NCBI GenBank assembly: GCA_007122335.1
Contig: SKTZ01000026.1
Coordinates: forward strand, 1-64,000
DNA from: Bacillota bacterium
GTDB lineage: Bacteria > Bacillota > Halanaerobiia > B1SED10-174
Direction: 5' to 3'
DNA: 64,000 bases
A model generated the notes under the pieces. The model worked only from the letters and a program-made list of their open reading frames with translations, did not search any database and was not told where the DNA came from. Of the stretch, positions 35,349 to 44,530 are shown one piece after another (positions within the stretch are counted from its first letter, which is position 1; the number at the start of each line of letters is the position of its first letter). Made by a program: the position numbers and the translations under genes.

Positions 35349-36443
35349 TCAGAAAATCTGGGTCAGATCCCGGATTATAATAACCCCGATTAAAAGAAGC
35401 AGAAATACAAACCCAATAAAATGGACCAGCCCTTCTTTTTCCGGGTCAAGACTTTTGCGTCGGATCATTTCAATAATTATAAACACAAGTCGTCCCCCAT
35501 CAAGGGCGGGGAAAGGCAACAGGTTAATAATTCCCAGGTTAATGCTGATAAAACCAGCAAAGGTGAGCAGGTAATAAAAACCAATTTCAGCGGCTTCCCC
35601 AACCATCTGGGCAATCCGTACCGGTCCTCCAATATCTGCAGGGGCTTGCCCCGTAATCATTTCCTGCAGGGCTACAAATAAGGCGCCGATTACTTGGAAG
35701 GTTTGTAAGACCCCCATACCAAGAGCTCTAAAAGGCGATAGCCTCTCCCGGACTGCATCTGGATAAATCCCGATTGCACCCCGGCCATCTTCCTGCTCCT
35801 GGGGAGCCATTACAATATTAAAAACTTCGCCCTGCCTCTGTATGCTGAATTCCAGTTCCTGCCCGGGGCTCTGGTTAATAATGTAGGCCATTCTATCCCA
35901 TTCTTCAACGGTTTCCCCGTTAATGGCCACAATCCTGTCACCGGCTCTCAACCCTGCTTCAGCAGCCGGTGCTCCAGGTATTACATCTCCAATATCGGTG
36001 GTTTCCGAAGCTGCTACAGGAAGGCCAAAGAAAGTAAAAACTGATGCAAACAAAAGGGCAGCAAGAACAAAATTCATTACCGGACCCATGGAAACAACAA
36101 TAAAACGCATCCAGGCCGGTTTCTGGTAAAAACAACGCCCGGCCTCCCTGGCTTTTTTATATTGATCACTTTCTTTTCCTTCTTCTTCAGGCATCTCCCC
36201 GGCCATTTTGCAAAAACCACCCAGGGGAAAAGCCCTCAGAGAATATTTGGTTTCCCCCCTTTTTTTTGAGATAAGTGCGGGGCCAAAACCAAGGGCAAAT
36301 TCTTCAACCAGGATACCACTCTTTTTCGCAGCCAGAAAATGGCCCATTTCATGGAAAAAGATCAGCACCCCAATAACAATAATAAAAGTAACTAGCGTCT
36401 GGAGAAATGAAAATGCTCCCAGAAAAGCCAGGACAATTTCCAT
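35349..36443 (-). CDS. rseP: RIP metalloprotease RseP (site-2 protease)
   Basis: About 364 residues. An intramembrane zinc protease with HEMGH (31-35), a PDZ domain (about 140-225), and the third ligand region NLLPFPALDGG near the C-terminus. Homologues cleave anti-sigma factors and signal peptides (RasP in B. subtilis). I chose ATG 36443 (GGAGG nine bases upstream) over TTG 36452. It lies between dxr and ispG; in B. subtilis it is also next to dxr. Confidence 0.95.
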   Translation of the reverse strand: MEIVLAFLGAFSFLQTLVTFIIVIGVLIFFHEMGHFLAAKKSGILVEEFALGFGPALISKKRGETKYSLRAFPLGGFCKMAGEMPEEEGKESDQYKKAREAGRCFYQKPAWMRFIVVSMGPVMNFVLAALLFASVFTFFGLPVAASETTDIGDVIPGAPAAEAGLRAGDRIVAINGETVEEWDRMAYIINQSPGQELEFSIQRQGEVFNIVMAPQEQEDGRGAIGIYPDAVRERLSPFRALGMGVLQTFQVIGALFVALQEMITGQAPADIGGPVRIAQMVGEAAEIGFYYLLTFAGFISINLGIINLLPFPALDGGRLVFIIIEMIRRKSLDPEKEGLVHFIGFVFLLLLIGVIIIRDLTQIF

Positions 36444-36444
36444 C

Positions 36445-37578
36445 CTAGCCAACCTCCTCTACAAATTTTTGCCGCGCCCACAGGTCCGCTTCTAAAACTG
36501 CTTTTAGGTCTGTTAAAGGGAAAGGACCATGGGCGGCCATAATTCTCCCCACCGTACTGGCGATCTCCAGAAAAGAGATCCGGCCTTCTAAAAATGCGGT
36601 TACAGCGGCTTCATTTGCTCCGTTGAAAACAACGGGCATGCTGTCCCCCCGGCGTCCCGCTTCATAACCCAATTCCAGGGCTGGGAAATCTGCCCAGCGC
36701 GGTTGAAAAAAATTCAACCTGCCCACCCGGGCCAGGTCCAGATTACCAAATTCCCCGCCCACGTGGCGGGGCCCGGTTAGGGCATACTGGATGGGAACCC
36801 GCATATCCGGCTCTCCCATATGAGCAAGAAGAGCTCCATCCTGCAGGCGAACAAGCGAATGAATTATACTCTCGGGATGGACCAGCACCTCAATTTTATC
36901 ATACTCCACTCCAAATAACCAGTGGGCTTCAATAACTTCCAGGGCTTTATTCATAAGGGTTGCCGAGTCAATAGAAATTTTACCCCCCATATTCCAGGTA
37001 GGATGCTGCAGAGCCCTTTCCGGTGTGATTTCTTCCATTTCCTCCCTGGGTGTATAAAGAAAAGGCCCACCTGATGCGGTGAGGACCAGAGAAGCAATAT
37101 CCTGTTCTTGGGAACCCCGCAACAACTGGTAAATTGCACTGTGCTCACTATCAACCGGAACTATTTCCCCCGATCCTGGCTGGGCAAGAATACGGGAAAT
37201 GAGTGGGCCCCCTGTTACCAGGCTCTCTTTATTGGCCAGGGCCAGCTTTTTCCCTGCTTTCAGAACAGCGAGGCTTGGTTCCAGTCCGCTGATCCCGACC
37301 AGTCCATTAATAACAATTTCCACATCATCCCGGACAACCAGTTCAAGGAGGGCTTCTCGTCCAAACTCAAATCCAGCCCTTTTTTCTTCTTCTCTCCCGG
37401 TTAGAACCGCCAGGTTGGGCTGGAAAGTTGCTTTCTGCTTTTGCAATTTATCCCAGTTTGTATGGGCAGTTATACCCACAAGATTTAACTCGTAACCTTT
37501 TTTGCGAAGGTTTTCAATGACTTCCAGGCTTTGCTGCCCGATAGAACCTGTCGAACCCAGGATAACTATTCCTGCCAA
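36445..37578 (-). CDS. dxr: 1-deoxy-D-xylulose 5-phosphate reductoisomerase
   Basis: 377 residues; the committed NADPH-dependent step of the MEP pathway. GSTGSIGQQSLEVI binds NADPH, and VDSEHSAIYQLLRG, ASGGPFL and NKALEVIEAHWLFG hold the metal and substrate sites. Start is TTG 37578 behind GGGGTG. It directly precedes rseP, as in B. subtilis. Confidence 0.97.
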   Translation of the reverse strand: MAGIVILGSTGSIGQQSLEVIENLRKKGYELNLVGITAHTNWDKLQKQKATFQPNLAVLTGREEEKRAGFEFGREALLELVVRDDVEIVINGLVGISGLEPSLAVLKAGKKLALANKESLVTGGPLISRILAQPGSGEIVPVDSEHSAIYQLLRGSQEQDIASLVLTASGGPFLYTPREEMEEITPERALQHPTWNMGGKISIDSATLMNKALEVIEAHWLFGVEYDKIEVLVHPESIIHSLVRLQDGALLAHMGEPDMRVPIQYALTGPRHVGGEFGNLDLARVGRLNFFQPRWADFPALELGYEAGRRGDSMPVVFNGANEAAVTAFLEGRISFLEIASTVGRIMAAHGPFPLTDLKAVLEADLWARQKFVEEVG

Positions 37579-37582
37579 GTTA

Positions 37583-38659
37583 TCACCCCTTTTCCAGTTT
37601 CCATTTAGCTACGATTCCTGCCCTGATCAGGGCTTTGGTCACAATAAGAATGGCTGGACCTATAATCACCCCAGACGGCCCAAAGACTCGCAGCCCGACG
37701 TACAGGGCAATTAAAGTAGCCACAGGGTGAACTCCTATATTTTTTCCGATAACCTTGGGTTCAAGGATAGAGCGGACAACAGCCATGGTTCCGTATAAAA
37801 GAACCAGCTGAAATCCGAGAAGGACATCTCCCATGAAAAATGACAAAATTATCCAGGGCACAAAGATCAGGCCCGGGCCCACGATGGGAATCAAATCCAG
37901 GATACCCGAAATAATTCCGATTACCAGAGCATAATTCACTCCGAAAATCTCCAGCCCAATAATAGTCAAAACCGTTGTTACTGATATGAGGATAAAAAGG
38001 GCTCTTAGGTAACCAATAACACTTACAGAAAGTTCACTTTTAAAACTAATTGCTTCATTGCGCCACTTATCTTGGACCACTCCAAATATTGAAGCTTCAA
38101 GATATTCTTTATCCTTACTGATAAAGTATGCTGCCAAAAAGGATAAGAAAATTACTGTTATAAAGTGGACGACCCGTTGAGCTCCAGCCTGTAAAGCACC
38201 GAAAAGGGTTCGGATGCCGCCTTCAATGGTTGCATAAATTTCTTCTATCCCTTCTTCCAGTGAAGCCTGCAGTTGGGGAGAAAACTCCCAATCCTCCAGC
38301 AATTCCTGGAGCCGTTCATTATCCCACAGTACTTCGAATTGATTTAAAGCATCCCGGTACTCGGGAAGAGAACGAATCAGCCGGTCCATTTCAAAAAATA
38401 ATCGGGAGGCACCTGTGGTCAGAATAATAAGCAGGACGGCTATAATAATTACCAGGCAAATAGCAACACTAAGCCCCCGCCCCAGCTTTAGAAACCTCTG
38501 CATTCTTGAAACTAGAGGTTCAATCAGGGCCGCAATTATAACCGCAAATAAAAAAGGCAGGATATAAGTTAAAATATAGGAGACAAAAAAATAAACGAAA
38601 AGGAAGAAAAGAATAATTCCACCCAGGTACAAAAGGTAAGGAGGAATTTTTTTAGTCAT
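37583..38659 (-). CDS. AI-2E family transporter-like membrane protein
   Basis: A 358-residue membrane protein with the family layout: two or three N-terminal helices, a long amphipathic region (about 90-155) and five or more C-terminal helices, with ISGILDLIPIVGPGLIFVPW as the hallmark. The family includes TqsA (AI-2 exporter), YtvI (sporulation) and ion exchangers, so the substrate is unclear. It sits between cdsA and dxr, an insertion relative to B. subtilis. ATG 38659 has GGAGGGG upstream. Confidence 0.85.
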   Translation of the reverse strand: MTKKIPPYLLYLGGIILFFLFVYFFVSYILTYILPFLFAVIIAALIEPLVSRMQRFLKLGRGLSVAICLVIIIAVLLIILTTGASRLFFEMDRLIRSLPEYRDALNQFEVLWDNERLQELLEDWEFSPQLQASLEEGIEEIYATIEGGIRTLFGALQAGAQRVVHFITVIFLSFLAAYFISKDKEYLEASIFGVVQDKWRNEAISFKSELSVSVIGYLRALFILISVTTVLTIIGLEIFGVNYALVIGIISGILDLIPIVGPGLIFVPWIILSFFMGDVLLGFQLVLLYGTMAVVRSILEPKVIGKNIGVHPVATLIALYVGLRVFGPSGVIIGPAILIVTKALIRAGIVAKWKLEKG

Positions 38660-38671
38660 CGGGCTCCCCTC

Positions 38672-39478
38672 CTAAAAGAAATAAACCACAAAATAATAAG
38701 CTACTGGTATGGTAAAAATCAGGCTATCCATTCTATCCAGAAACCCACCGTGCCCCGGGAGACTATTTCCGGAATCTTTAATTCCGGCATTTCGTTTCAG
38801 GCAGGATTCCACGAGATCACCAGCCTGACCAACTATTGTCAATACAATCCCCAAAACTAAAACAGGAACAAGGGGCCAGGCAAAAAACCAGCCCATTACA
38901 AGGGCAACCAGAGCTCCAAATATTACCCCTCCAATAGCCCCTTCGACTGACTTTTTGGGGCTGATCGTTGGAGCAAGCCTTCTTTTTCCAAAATTCGTTC
39001 CCAGGAAAAACGCCGAAATATCAGTAATCCAGGTTACTATTAGGGGAAGCCAGACCAGAAAAAGGGGGTCATAACCGGAAATATTAATCCCTCCCCGTAA
39101 AAAGAGAATATGGACCATCGTAAAGGGAATATAAACCAGTCCAAATCCCAACAAAGCAACCCGGGAAAAATACTCCTGAGGCCCATATTTAATATTAACT
39201 AATAAAACCAGGAAAAAAGAAGCAATTAGGGCTGGAGATAGATAATTTCCTCCCATTTCAACACCCGCTATTCCTCCCCCTAATATAAGCAGGGCGCCGG
39301 CATATAACGGCCAGGTATCTATATCTGGCAAAAAGCACCGGATAAGCCGACCAAACTCCCGCAAGCCAAGGAAAATTGCAATCAATAACCCTGCTGCCAG
39401 CCAGAGGTTTCCTAAATAAATTAAAATTAAAACCAGAAAAAAACCTATCAGTCCGGTTGTTACCCTCTTCTGCAGCAA
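38672..39478 (-). CDS. cdsA: Phosphatidate cytidylyltransferase
   Basis: A 268-residue integral membrane enzyme that makes CDP-diacylglycerol from phosphatidic acid and CTP, the precursor of bacterial phospholipids. The C-terminal CDP-DAG synthase signature is present (SCLKRNAGIKDSGNSLPGHG, followed by GFLDRMDSL). About eight hydrophobic segments precede it. Start is TTG 39478 with AGGAGGGG in front, overlapping the uppS stop region. Confidence 0.95.
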   Translation of the reverse strand: MLQKRVTTGLIGFFLVLILIYLGNLWLAAGLLIAIFLGLREFGRLIRCFLPDIDTWPLYAGALLILGGGIAGVEMGGNYLSPALIASFFLVLLVNIKYGPQEYFSRVALLGFGLVYIPFTMVHILFLRGGINISGYDPLFLVWLPLIVTWITDISAFFLGTNFGKRRLAPTISPKKSVEGAIGGVIFGALVALVMGWFFAWPLVPVLVLGIVLTIVGQAGDLVESCLKRNAGIKDSGNSLPGHGGFLDRMDSLIFTIPVAYYFVVYFF

Positions 39479-39479
39479 A

Positions 39480-40247
39480 TTATTCCCCTCCTACTTTCCC
39501 AAATCTTCTCTGCCGGTTTTGGAAATCCTCTACTGCCTGGTAAAGATCTTTTTCGGTAAAATCAGGCCAGAAAACCTCGGTAAAATATAGTTCAGCATAG
39601 GCCATTTGCCAGAGGAGAAAATTGCTTAGCCGTTTTTCCCCGCCAGGGCGGATTAAGAGATCAACATCAGGGAGGTCAGGGTTATAAAAATAATTTTCCA
39701 AACCCTTTTCCGAAAAATCCCCCTCGCCTCTTTGGCACAGGTTTACCGCTGCTTCAAAAATTTCCCTGCGACTCCCATAATTCAGGGCTATATTTAAATT
39801 TACCCCGTTACATTTAGCTGTATTTTTTTCAACTTTTCTCATAATTTTTTGCAGGCTAGGAGCCATTTCTGTTCTGTTGCCCAGGAACAAAACCCGCACG
39901 TTATTTTTAACCAGTTCTTCAGCCTCTCTTTCAAAGGTCCGCTGAAAAAGATCCATCAGGAAATTTACCTCTCTGCGGGGTCTATTCCAGTTTTCGGTAG
40001 AAAAGGCATATACAGTCAGGTTTTTCACCCCCAATTCTCCACAGGCCTGGGTGATTTTCTTTAAAGTTTCAACTCCCTTCCGGTGACCTTCTTCCCGGGG
40101 CAGGCCCCTTTTCTTGGCCCACCGGCCATTTCCATCCATTATTATTGCGACATGGGCAGGGAGGTTTTTGGTTTTTAATTTTTCCTTCCACTTTTCCAGC
40201 TCTTTTTTATTGATAAATATTCCTCCCTTATCAGCTAACCCCCTCAT
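39480..40247 (-). CDS. uppS: Undecaprenyl diphosphate synthase (start uncertain)
   Basis: A cis-prenyltransferase making the C55 lipid carrier for cell wall synthesis. AIIMDGNGRWAKKRG holds the catalytic Asp, and YAFSTENWNRP and RPGGEKRLSNFLLWQMAYAE follow. The start is unclear. ATG 40247 overlaps the stop of the small upstream gene as TAATG but has no ribosome-binding site and lies in a hairpin loop. A strong GGGAGG at about 40222-40227 points to a start near 40214, where only ATC is in frame. I give the ATG; the mature length is about 245-255 residues. Confidence 0.93.
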   Translation of the reverse strand: MRGLADKGGIFINKKELEKWKEKLKTKNLPAHVAIIMDGNGRWAKKRGLPREEGHRKGVETLKKITQACGELGVKNLTVYAFSTENWNRPRREVNFLMDLFQRTFEREAEELVKNNVRVLFLGNRTEMAPSLQKIMRKVEKNTAKCNGVNLNIALNYGSRREIFEAAVNLCQRGEGDFSEKGLENYFYNPDLPDVDLLIRPGGEKRLSNFLLWQMAYAELYFTEVFWPDFTEKDLYQAVEDFQNRQRRFGKVGGE

Positions 40248-40259
40248 TAAGAGGGGGTT
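40237..40259 (-). other. 9-bp hairpin at the small ORF/uppS junction
   Basis: On the - strand AACCCCCTC and GAGGGGGTT pair perfectly around the loop TTAAT. The loop contains the stop of the upstream small gene and the only canonical uppS ATG nearby. There is no T-run, so it is not a typical terminator. Translation control or RNA processing is inferred. Confidence 0.6.
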
Positions 40260-40447
40260 TTGCCCTGAGGACGATCTGGGTCGGCAATGGTGCATTCAAT
40301 TTTATCATCATAATTTATTGCCCTGATTATCCTCATTTCTTCCTGGGCTATTTCTTTTTCATAGCCTCCGGTAACCTGGAAAATCAGCTTTTTCCCCGGG
40401 TGTTTTTGCAGAGCTTCCCGAACGGTCAAACCCAGAAGTCGGGCCAT
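40247..40447 (-). CDS. Small hypothetical protein between frr and uppS
   Basis: A 66-residue ORF beginning ATG at 40447, immediately after the frr stop, with GGAAG about six bases upstream. I do not recognise a family. The sequence is mixed and charged, with a short basic helix (MARLLGLTVREALQKHPGK) followed by strand-like stretches and a polar tail (DPDRPQGKTPS). There is no membrane segment, signal or Cys pair. Its position inside a tightly packed operon, without gap or frame conflict, supports it being real. Translation would end in the loop of a hairpin before uppS. Confidence 0.65.
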   Translation of the reverse strand: MARLLGLTVREALQKHPGKKLIFQVTGGYEKEIAQEEMRIIRAINYDDKIECTIADPDRPQGKTPS

Positions 40448-41005
40448 TTATACTTCCATAATCTCGGCTTCTTTTTCTTCCAGTAATTCATCAATCTTTT
40501 CAATGTAACTATTGGTCAGTTCCTGGACATTTTCCAGCCCTCTGTGATAATTATCTTCAGAAATATCTCCGTTGTTTTCCATTTCTTTCAAATCTTCATT
40601 GGCATCCCGCCTAATATTGCGCACTGCAACCCTTTGTTCCTCCGCTTTGTTTCGAACCACGCGTACCAGTTCTTTGCGTCTTTCTTCAGTGAGCTGGGGA
40701 ATAACAAGGCGGATTAAGTCTGCATCAACATTGGGATTGAGACCCAAATCAGATTTTAGGATTGCTTTTTCAATGGGCTTAATCGCGTTCTTATCCCAGG
40801 GTTGAATAACAAGCTGCCGGGATTCAGGAACCGAAATTTTTGCCATCTGATTAATCGGAGTTGGGGTCCCGTAATAATCAGCCTTAATCCCCTCCAATAG
40901 AGATGGGGTCGCCCGGCCGGTTCGAACCATGGAAAATTCTTTCTTGGTCCTTTCAATTACCTTTTCCATTCTGTCTTCTGATTCCTTTACCACCTGATCA
41001 AACAA
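40448..41005 (-). CDS. frr: Ribosome recycling factor
   Basis: With TTG 41005 as start the protein is 185 residues, exactly the usual RRF length; TTG is seven bases after GGAGGG, whereas a TTG at 41011 abuts that site. It splits post-termination ribosomes with EF-G. VRTGRATPSLLEGIKADYYG and INQMAKISVPESRQL in domain I and RNKAEEQRVAVRNIRRDAN in the helical bundle are typical. It follows pyrH in the rpsB operon. Confidence 0.95.
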   Translation of the reverse strand: MFDQVVKESEDRMEKVIERTKKEFSMVRTGRATPSLLEGIKADYYGTPTPINQMAKISVPESRQLVIQPWDKNAIKPIEKAILKSDLGLNPNVDADLIRLVIPQLTEERRKELVRVVRNKAEEQRVAVRNIRRDANEDLKEMENNGDISEDNYHRGLENVQELTNSYIEKIDELLEEKEAEIMEV

Positions 41006-41020
41006 GTCCAAGCCCTCCTT

Positions 41021-41737
41021 TTAAGAAACTGAAGTCCCGATTTTTTCTCCCATTACTGCCCTTCGAATATTATCCAGGTCTGCTAGGCCAAAGACAACCA
41101 GGGGAATTTTATTGTCCATGCAAAGAGAAACTGCAGTTGAGTCCATTACCCGAAGAGAATTTTTTATTACATCCATGTATTTGAGTTCATTAAATTTCTG
41201 GGCATCAGGATTTTCAACAGGATCAGAATCATAAACCCCATCGACTTTTTTGGCCATCAGTATTGCATCTGCACCTATCTCTGCAGCCCGCAGTGCGGCG
41301 GTTGTATCAGTGGAAAAGAATGGGTTTCCCGTTCCCCCAGAAAAGATTACAAGTCGACCTTTTTCCAGGTGTCGAATGGCCCGCCGCCTGATGTAGGGTT
41401 CAGCTATTTGTCTCATTTCCACGGCTGTCTGTAAACGAGTCTGTAAACCTTCATGTTCGAGGGCATCTTGGAGGGCAAGCCCATTTATTACTGTGGCCAG
41501 CATCCCCATATAATCTGCGGTGCTTCTATCCATACCCTCTGCGCTTCCGGCCAGACCTCGGAAAATATTCCCCCCGCCAACAACTATTGCAATTTCAACC
41601 CCTGTTTCCTGAACCACCTTGCAAATTTCCCGGGCAATCTTACTAATATACCTGGCATCAATGCCATATTGCTGGTCACCGGCCAGCGCTTCACCACTTA
41701 GTTTTAAAATTACCCTTGAAAAGACCGGTTTGGACAT
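41021..41737 (-). CDS. pyrH: UMP kinase
   Basis: 238 residues, the hexameric amino-acid-kinase-fold UMP kinase of bacteria, converting UMP to [22 protein letters not shown], and [17 protein letters not shown] (UMP-binding) are all intact, as is [16 protein letters not shown] 41737 gives the normal length; the open frame further upstream is unlikely to be used. Order rpsB-tsf-pyrH-frr is standard. Confidence 0.96.
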   Translation of the reverse strand: MSKPVFSRVILKLSGEALAGDQQYGIDARYISKIAREICKVVQETGVEIAIVVGGGNIFRGLAGSAEGMDRSTADYMGMLATVINGLALQDALEHEGLQTRLQTAVEMRQIAEPYIRRRAIRHLEKGRLVIFSGGTGNPFFSTDTTAALRAAEIGADAILMAKKVDGVYDSDPVENPDAQKFNELKYMDVIKNSLRVMDSTAVSLCMDNKIPLVVFGLADLDNIRRAVMGEKIGTSVS

Positions 41738-41826
41738 ACAAGGCCCCCCATTTAAAATTTTTTCGCCTTTCGTCTGGAAAATCCTGCACAAAAAAGAGAA
41801 CACCAGAGGTGCTCTCTTTGTAATAC

Positions 41827-42426
41827 CTATTCCTCTTCTCCCACCGCGAAGCGAGCGAAGCGGTTCACCAATATATTCTCTCCCAGCTGAGCAATGCTTT
41901 CCATAATAAGATCTTTAACGGTCTGATCATTATCCTTGATATATGGTTGCTCCATCAAGCATCTGTCTTCAAAGAATTTTTCCAACCGGCCTTCAACCAT
42001 CTTCTCAACGACATGCTCGGGTTTATTTTCTGCCAGGGCCTGCTGGCGAAGGATTTTCTTTTCCTTTTCAACTTCTTCTGCGGGAACATGTTCTCTGGAT
42101 ACATATTCTGGCTGGCTGGCGGCAACCTGCATAGCCAGGTTATGGACCAGTTCTTTAAACTTATCGGTTTTAGCAACAAAATCGGTTTCACAATTTACTT
42201 CAATCAGGACACCAATTTTGCCACCCATATGAATATAAGAACCTACAATTCCTTCAGCGGCAGTTCGGCCTGCTTTTTTAGATGCAGCAGCGATGCCTTT
42301 TTCCCGGAGGTATTCAACTGCCTTATCAATATCGCCACCGGTTTCCTGCAAGGCTTTTTTGCAATCCATTACGCCTGCCCCGGTTTTCTGGCGAAGAGCT
42401 TTTACATTCTCCATGCTTATAGACAC
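41827..42426 (-). CDS. tsf: Elongation factor Ts (short form)
   Basis: 199 residues, the short EF-Ts with one core subdomain, as in Thermus and many clostridia, compared with about 280 in E. coli. It exchanges GDP on EF-Tu. The N-terminal UBA-like domain has [19 protein letters not shown], followed by [14 protein letters not shown] and the coiled-coil part. GTG 42426 lies 6 bases after AGGAGGGG. It follows rpsB directly. Confidence 0.95.
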   Translation of the reverse strand: MSISMENVKALRQKTGAGVMDCKKALQETGGDIDKAVEYLREKGIAAASKKAGRTAAEGIVGSYIHMGGKIGVLIEVNCETDFVAKTDKFKELVHNLAMQVAASQPEYVSREHVPAEEVEKEKKILRQQALAENKPEHVVEKMVEGRLEKFFEDRCLMEQPYIKDNDQTVKDLIMESIAQLGENILVNRFARFAVGEEE

Positions 42427-42439
42427 GTTTTCCCCTCCT

Positions 42440-43252
42440 TTATTCCGCCTTTTTCTCTTCCTCTTCTGCGGAAGTATCTTCTTTTAGGTCTTCGAGATCC
42501 TTAACAGGTTCTTTTTTATCTTCTTTATCTTTGACCTGTTCTTCTTCGGGTTCCGGCATTTCAGCTTCCTGGCCCTGATTCCCTTCCAGGACTGCATCTG
42601 CCATAACTCCGGTTAAAAGCTTAACAGCGCGGATTGCATCATCATTACCGGGAATTACATAATCAATTATGTCGGGATCACAGTTGGTATCCACAATAGC
42701 TACAACAGGTATTCCCAATTTGTTGGCTTCTGCGACTGCAATACTTTCCTTGCGAGGATCAACCACGTACACAGCACCCGGCAATCTCTTCATATGACGG
42801 ATACCACCAAGGAAACGGTTTAAACGTTCTTTTTCTTTCTGAAGCTGGATGACTTCTTTTTTAGGAAGGACTTCAAACATCCCTTCCTCTTCCATCTTTT
42901 CCAGTTCGTCAAGCCTTTTGACCCTGCGGTTGATTGTCTGGAAATTGGTGAGCATCCCCCCCAGCCAGCGCTGGTTTACATAGGGCATTCCGCACCTTTC
43001 CGCTTCTTTTTTTACCGTTTCCTGGGCCTGTTTTTTGGTTCCTACAAAAAGAATTTCTTTACCTTCCATGGCCAGATCGCGGACAACTTTGTAGGCGACC
43101 TCGACCAATTTTACAGTTTGCTGCAGGTCAACGATGTAAATCCCGTTACGTTCAGTAAAAATATAGGGTTTCATTTTAGGATTCCACCGCCGGGTTTGAT
43201 GTCCGAAATGGACACCTGATTCCAGCAGTTGTTTCATTGTTACTACTGCCAT
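42440..43252 (-). CDS. rpsB: 30S ribosomal protein S2
   Basis: 270 residues from ATG 43252, behind GAGGAGG. Family motifs are [32 protein letters not shown], and [19 protein letters not shown]. The last 45 residues form an acidic, Glu/Lys-rich extension not found in E. coli S2, a low-complexity tail seen in some clostridial S2 proteins. It heads the rpsB-tsf-pyrH-frr operon with its own promoter and a structured leader. Confidence 0.96.
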   Translation of the reverse strand: MAVVTMKQLLESGVHFGHQTRRWNPKMKPYIFTERNGIYIVDLQQTVKLVEVAYKVVRDLAMEGKEILFVGTKKQAQETVKKEAERCGMPYVNQRWLGGMLTNFQTINRRVKRLDELEKMEEEGMFEVLPKKEVIQLQKEKERLNRFLGGIRHMKRLPGAVYVVDPRKESIAVAEANKLGIPVVAIVDTNCDPDIIDYVIPGNDDAIRAVKLLTGVMADAVLEGNQGQEAEMPEPEEEQVKDKEDKKEPVKDLEDLKEDTSAEEEEKKAE

Positions 43253-43357
43253 TTTTAATTTTCCTCCTCTCGGTTTTTCCTCTGATCCGGTCATCCCCAG
43301 CCTAGGGAACCTTTGCAGGCACCACCCTCGGAGTTGCGGATCATGTGTTATTAACCA
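43253..43357 (-). other. Structured rpsB 5' leader
   Basis: The roughly 105-base leader contains a closing stem TGATCCG (43337-43343) / CGGATCA (43283-43289) around about 47 bases with further pairing potential (for example CCT-GCAA-AGG). The last base of that stem is about 30 bases before the ATG. Ribosomal S2 leaders that autoregulate are known in other groups; this one is unassigned. Confidence 0.5.
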
Positions 43358-43363
43358 TTAGGT

Positions 43364-43392
43364 AGTATACCACAGCGCAGCTGATTAATCAA
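43364..43392 (-). promoter_or_regulatory. Sigma-A promoter of rpsB operon
   Basis: On the - strand -35 TTGATT (43387-43392) and -10 TATACT (43364-43369) are 17 bases apart, with TG before the -10. Confidence 0.78.
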
Positions 43393-43407
43393 TAGGAATA
43401 AGGGGGT

Positions 43408-43890
43408 TCAAACAATTTTCTCTCCCTTATGGAAGGTTTTAATCTTCAGTTCTCCGGATTCCAGGCAAAATTTAATTGTGCGCCCGGATTTTCCCCCACA
43501 ATCCATCCCCTTAAGGGGAACTTTAATCTCCTTCAGGATTTCCCTGACTTTTTCGGTATTGCGTTCTCCAATACGCCCTATATCGGTATCAAAGGAAAAC
43601 ATGTGGGCTCCCCCTGCTATTTTAGCCCACAACTGATTGCGTTCGGCTCCTGCTTTGCATAAATCTTCAATAAGCTTGGGAATGGCGGTATCGGCATATT
43701 TACCTGGTTTATCCGGGGAATTTCCATTCCTTCCTGCCTCGGGCAAAATAATATGGGCCAATCCCCCTATTTTCTTTTGCGAATCATATATAACCAGTCC
43801 AATACAGGACCCCAGGCCGGTGCAACCCAGAAAATCAGGAGATTCGGAAATTTTTAATTCACCCATTCGCACCAGGATCAATCTGCTCAT
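43408..43890 (-). CDS. cheD: Chemoreceptor glutamine deamidase CheD
   Basis: 160 residues from ATG 43890, which follows GGAG by nine bases. The catalytic Cys is in TGLGSCIGLVIYD and the His in GGLAHIILPEA. CheD deamidates receptor glutamines and stimulates CheC. It overlaps cheC by 32 bases. The pair sits between codY and rpsB, exactly where the long flagellar/chemotaxis operon of B. subtilis has its cheC-cheD, but no other flagellar gene is present. Confidence 0.93.
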   Translation of the reverse strand: MSRLILVRMGELKISESPDFLGCTGLGSCIGLVIYDSQKKIGGLAHIILPEAGRNGNSPDKPGKYADTAIPKLIEDLCKAGAERNQLWAKIAGGAHMFSFDTDIGRIGERNTEKVREILKEIKVPLKGMDCGGKSGRTIKFCLESGELKIKTFHKGEKIV

Positions 43891-44503
43891 CGGTTTCAGC
43901 TCCAATTGCCCCGAGAATCTTTTCCAGGCTTCCCGGCTCGGGAATCAGGAAAAATTTACTGAAAATTTTATTATCGCCTTCATAAAAGGATGTTTCCAGG
44001 AATAACGCCTGATCGCCAAATTGTCCTTCATGGGCAGCAATTGAACCCAGAACTGCTCCCGCCATATCCAGAACAAAACTCGGCAAAGACTGGACACAGT
44101 TAAAACCAGTCATTTTGTTAATGGAGTTCAAAAAAGACCCCGACAGGATATTGGCTATTTCCTGTAGTGCCGATTGTTCCATTTCCCCGCTAATCTCCTG
44201 AGGTTCATAACCCAGGGCCAGGGTCAAAAGCCGGTACATGCTTTTCTCGTCCACAAGGTAAACGATTTTTCCCGGAGCCTCGCCCAGCATTCTAAGCAAA
44301 ACACAACCAACAAGGCGTTCTTCTCCTCCCATAATTTCAGGAATTTCTTCCAGGGAAAGAATTCTGGCCCCGGGAACTTCCATTTTAATCTCTCGTTCCA
44401 GGAACTGGGCAAGGGCTGTAGCAGAATTCCCGGCACCAATATTACCCACTTCCCGCAGGGCATCAATTTGAAATGGAGTCAGCCGGCTAATTTGATCTGA
44501 CAT
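43859..44503 (-). CDS. cheC: CheY-P phosphatase CheC
   Basis: 214 residues. Both phosphatase motifs of the form [D/S]xxxExxN are intact: DALREVGN near residue 14 and SALQEIAN near 113. CheC removes phosphate from CheY-P and is activated by CheD in the B. subtilis chemotaxis system. It begins 27 bases after codY. With cheD it is probably transcribed in the topA-codY operon. Confidence 0.93.
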   Translation of the reverse strand: MSDQISRLTPFQIDALREVGNIGAGNSATALAQFLEREIKMEVPGARILSLEEIPEIMGGEERLVGCVLLRMLGEAPGKIVYLVDEKSMYRLLTLALGYEPQEISGEMEQSALQEIANILSGSFLNSINKMTGFNCVQSLPSFVLDMAGAVLGSIAAHEGQFGDQALFLETSFYEGDNKIFSKFFLIPEPGSLEKILGAIGAETDEQIDPGANG

Positions 44504-44530
44504 TAATAAAACCCCTCTCGCTATTTGCAG

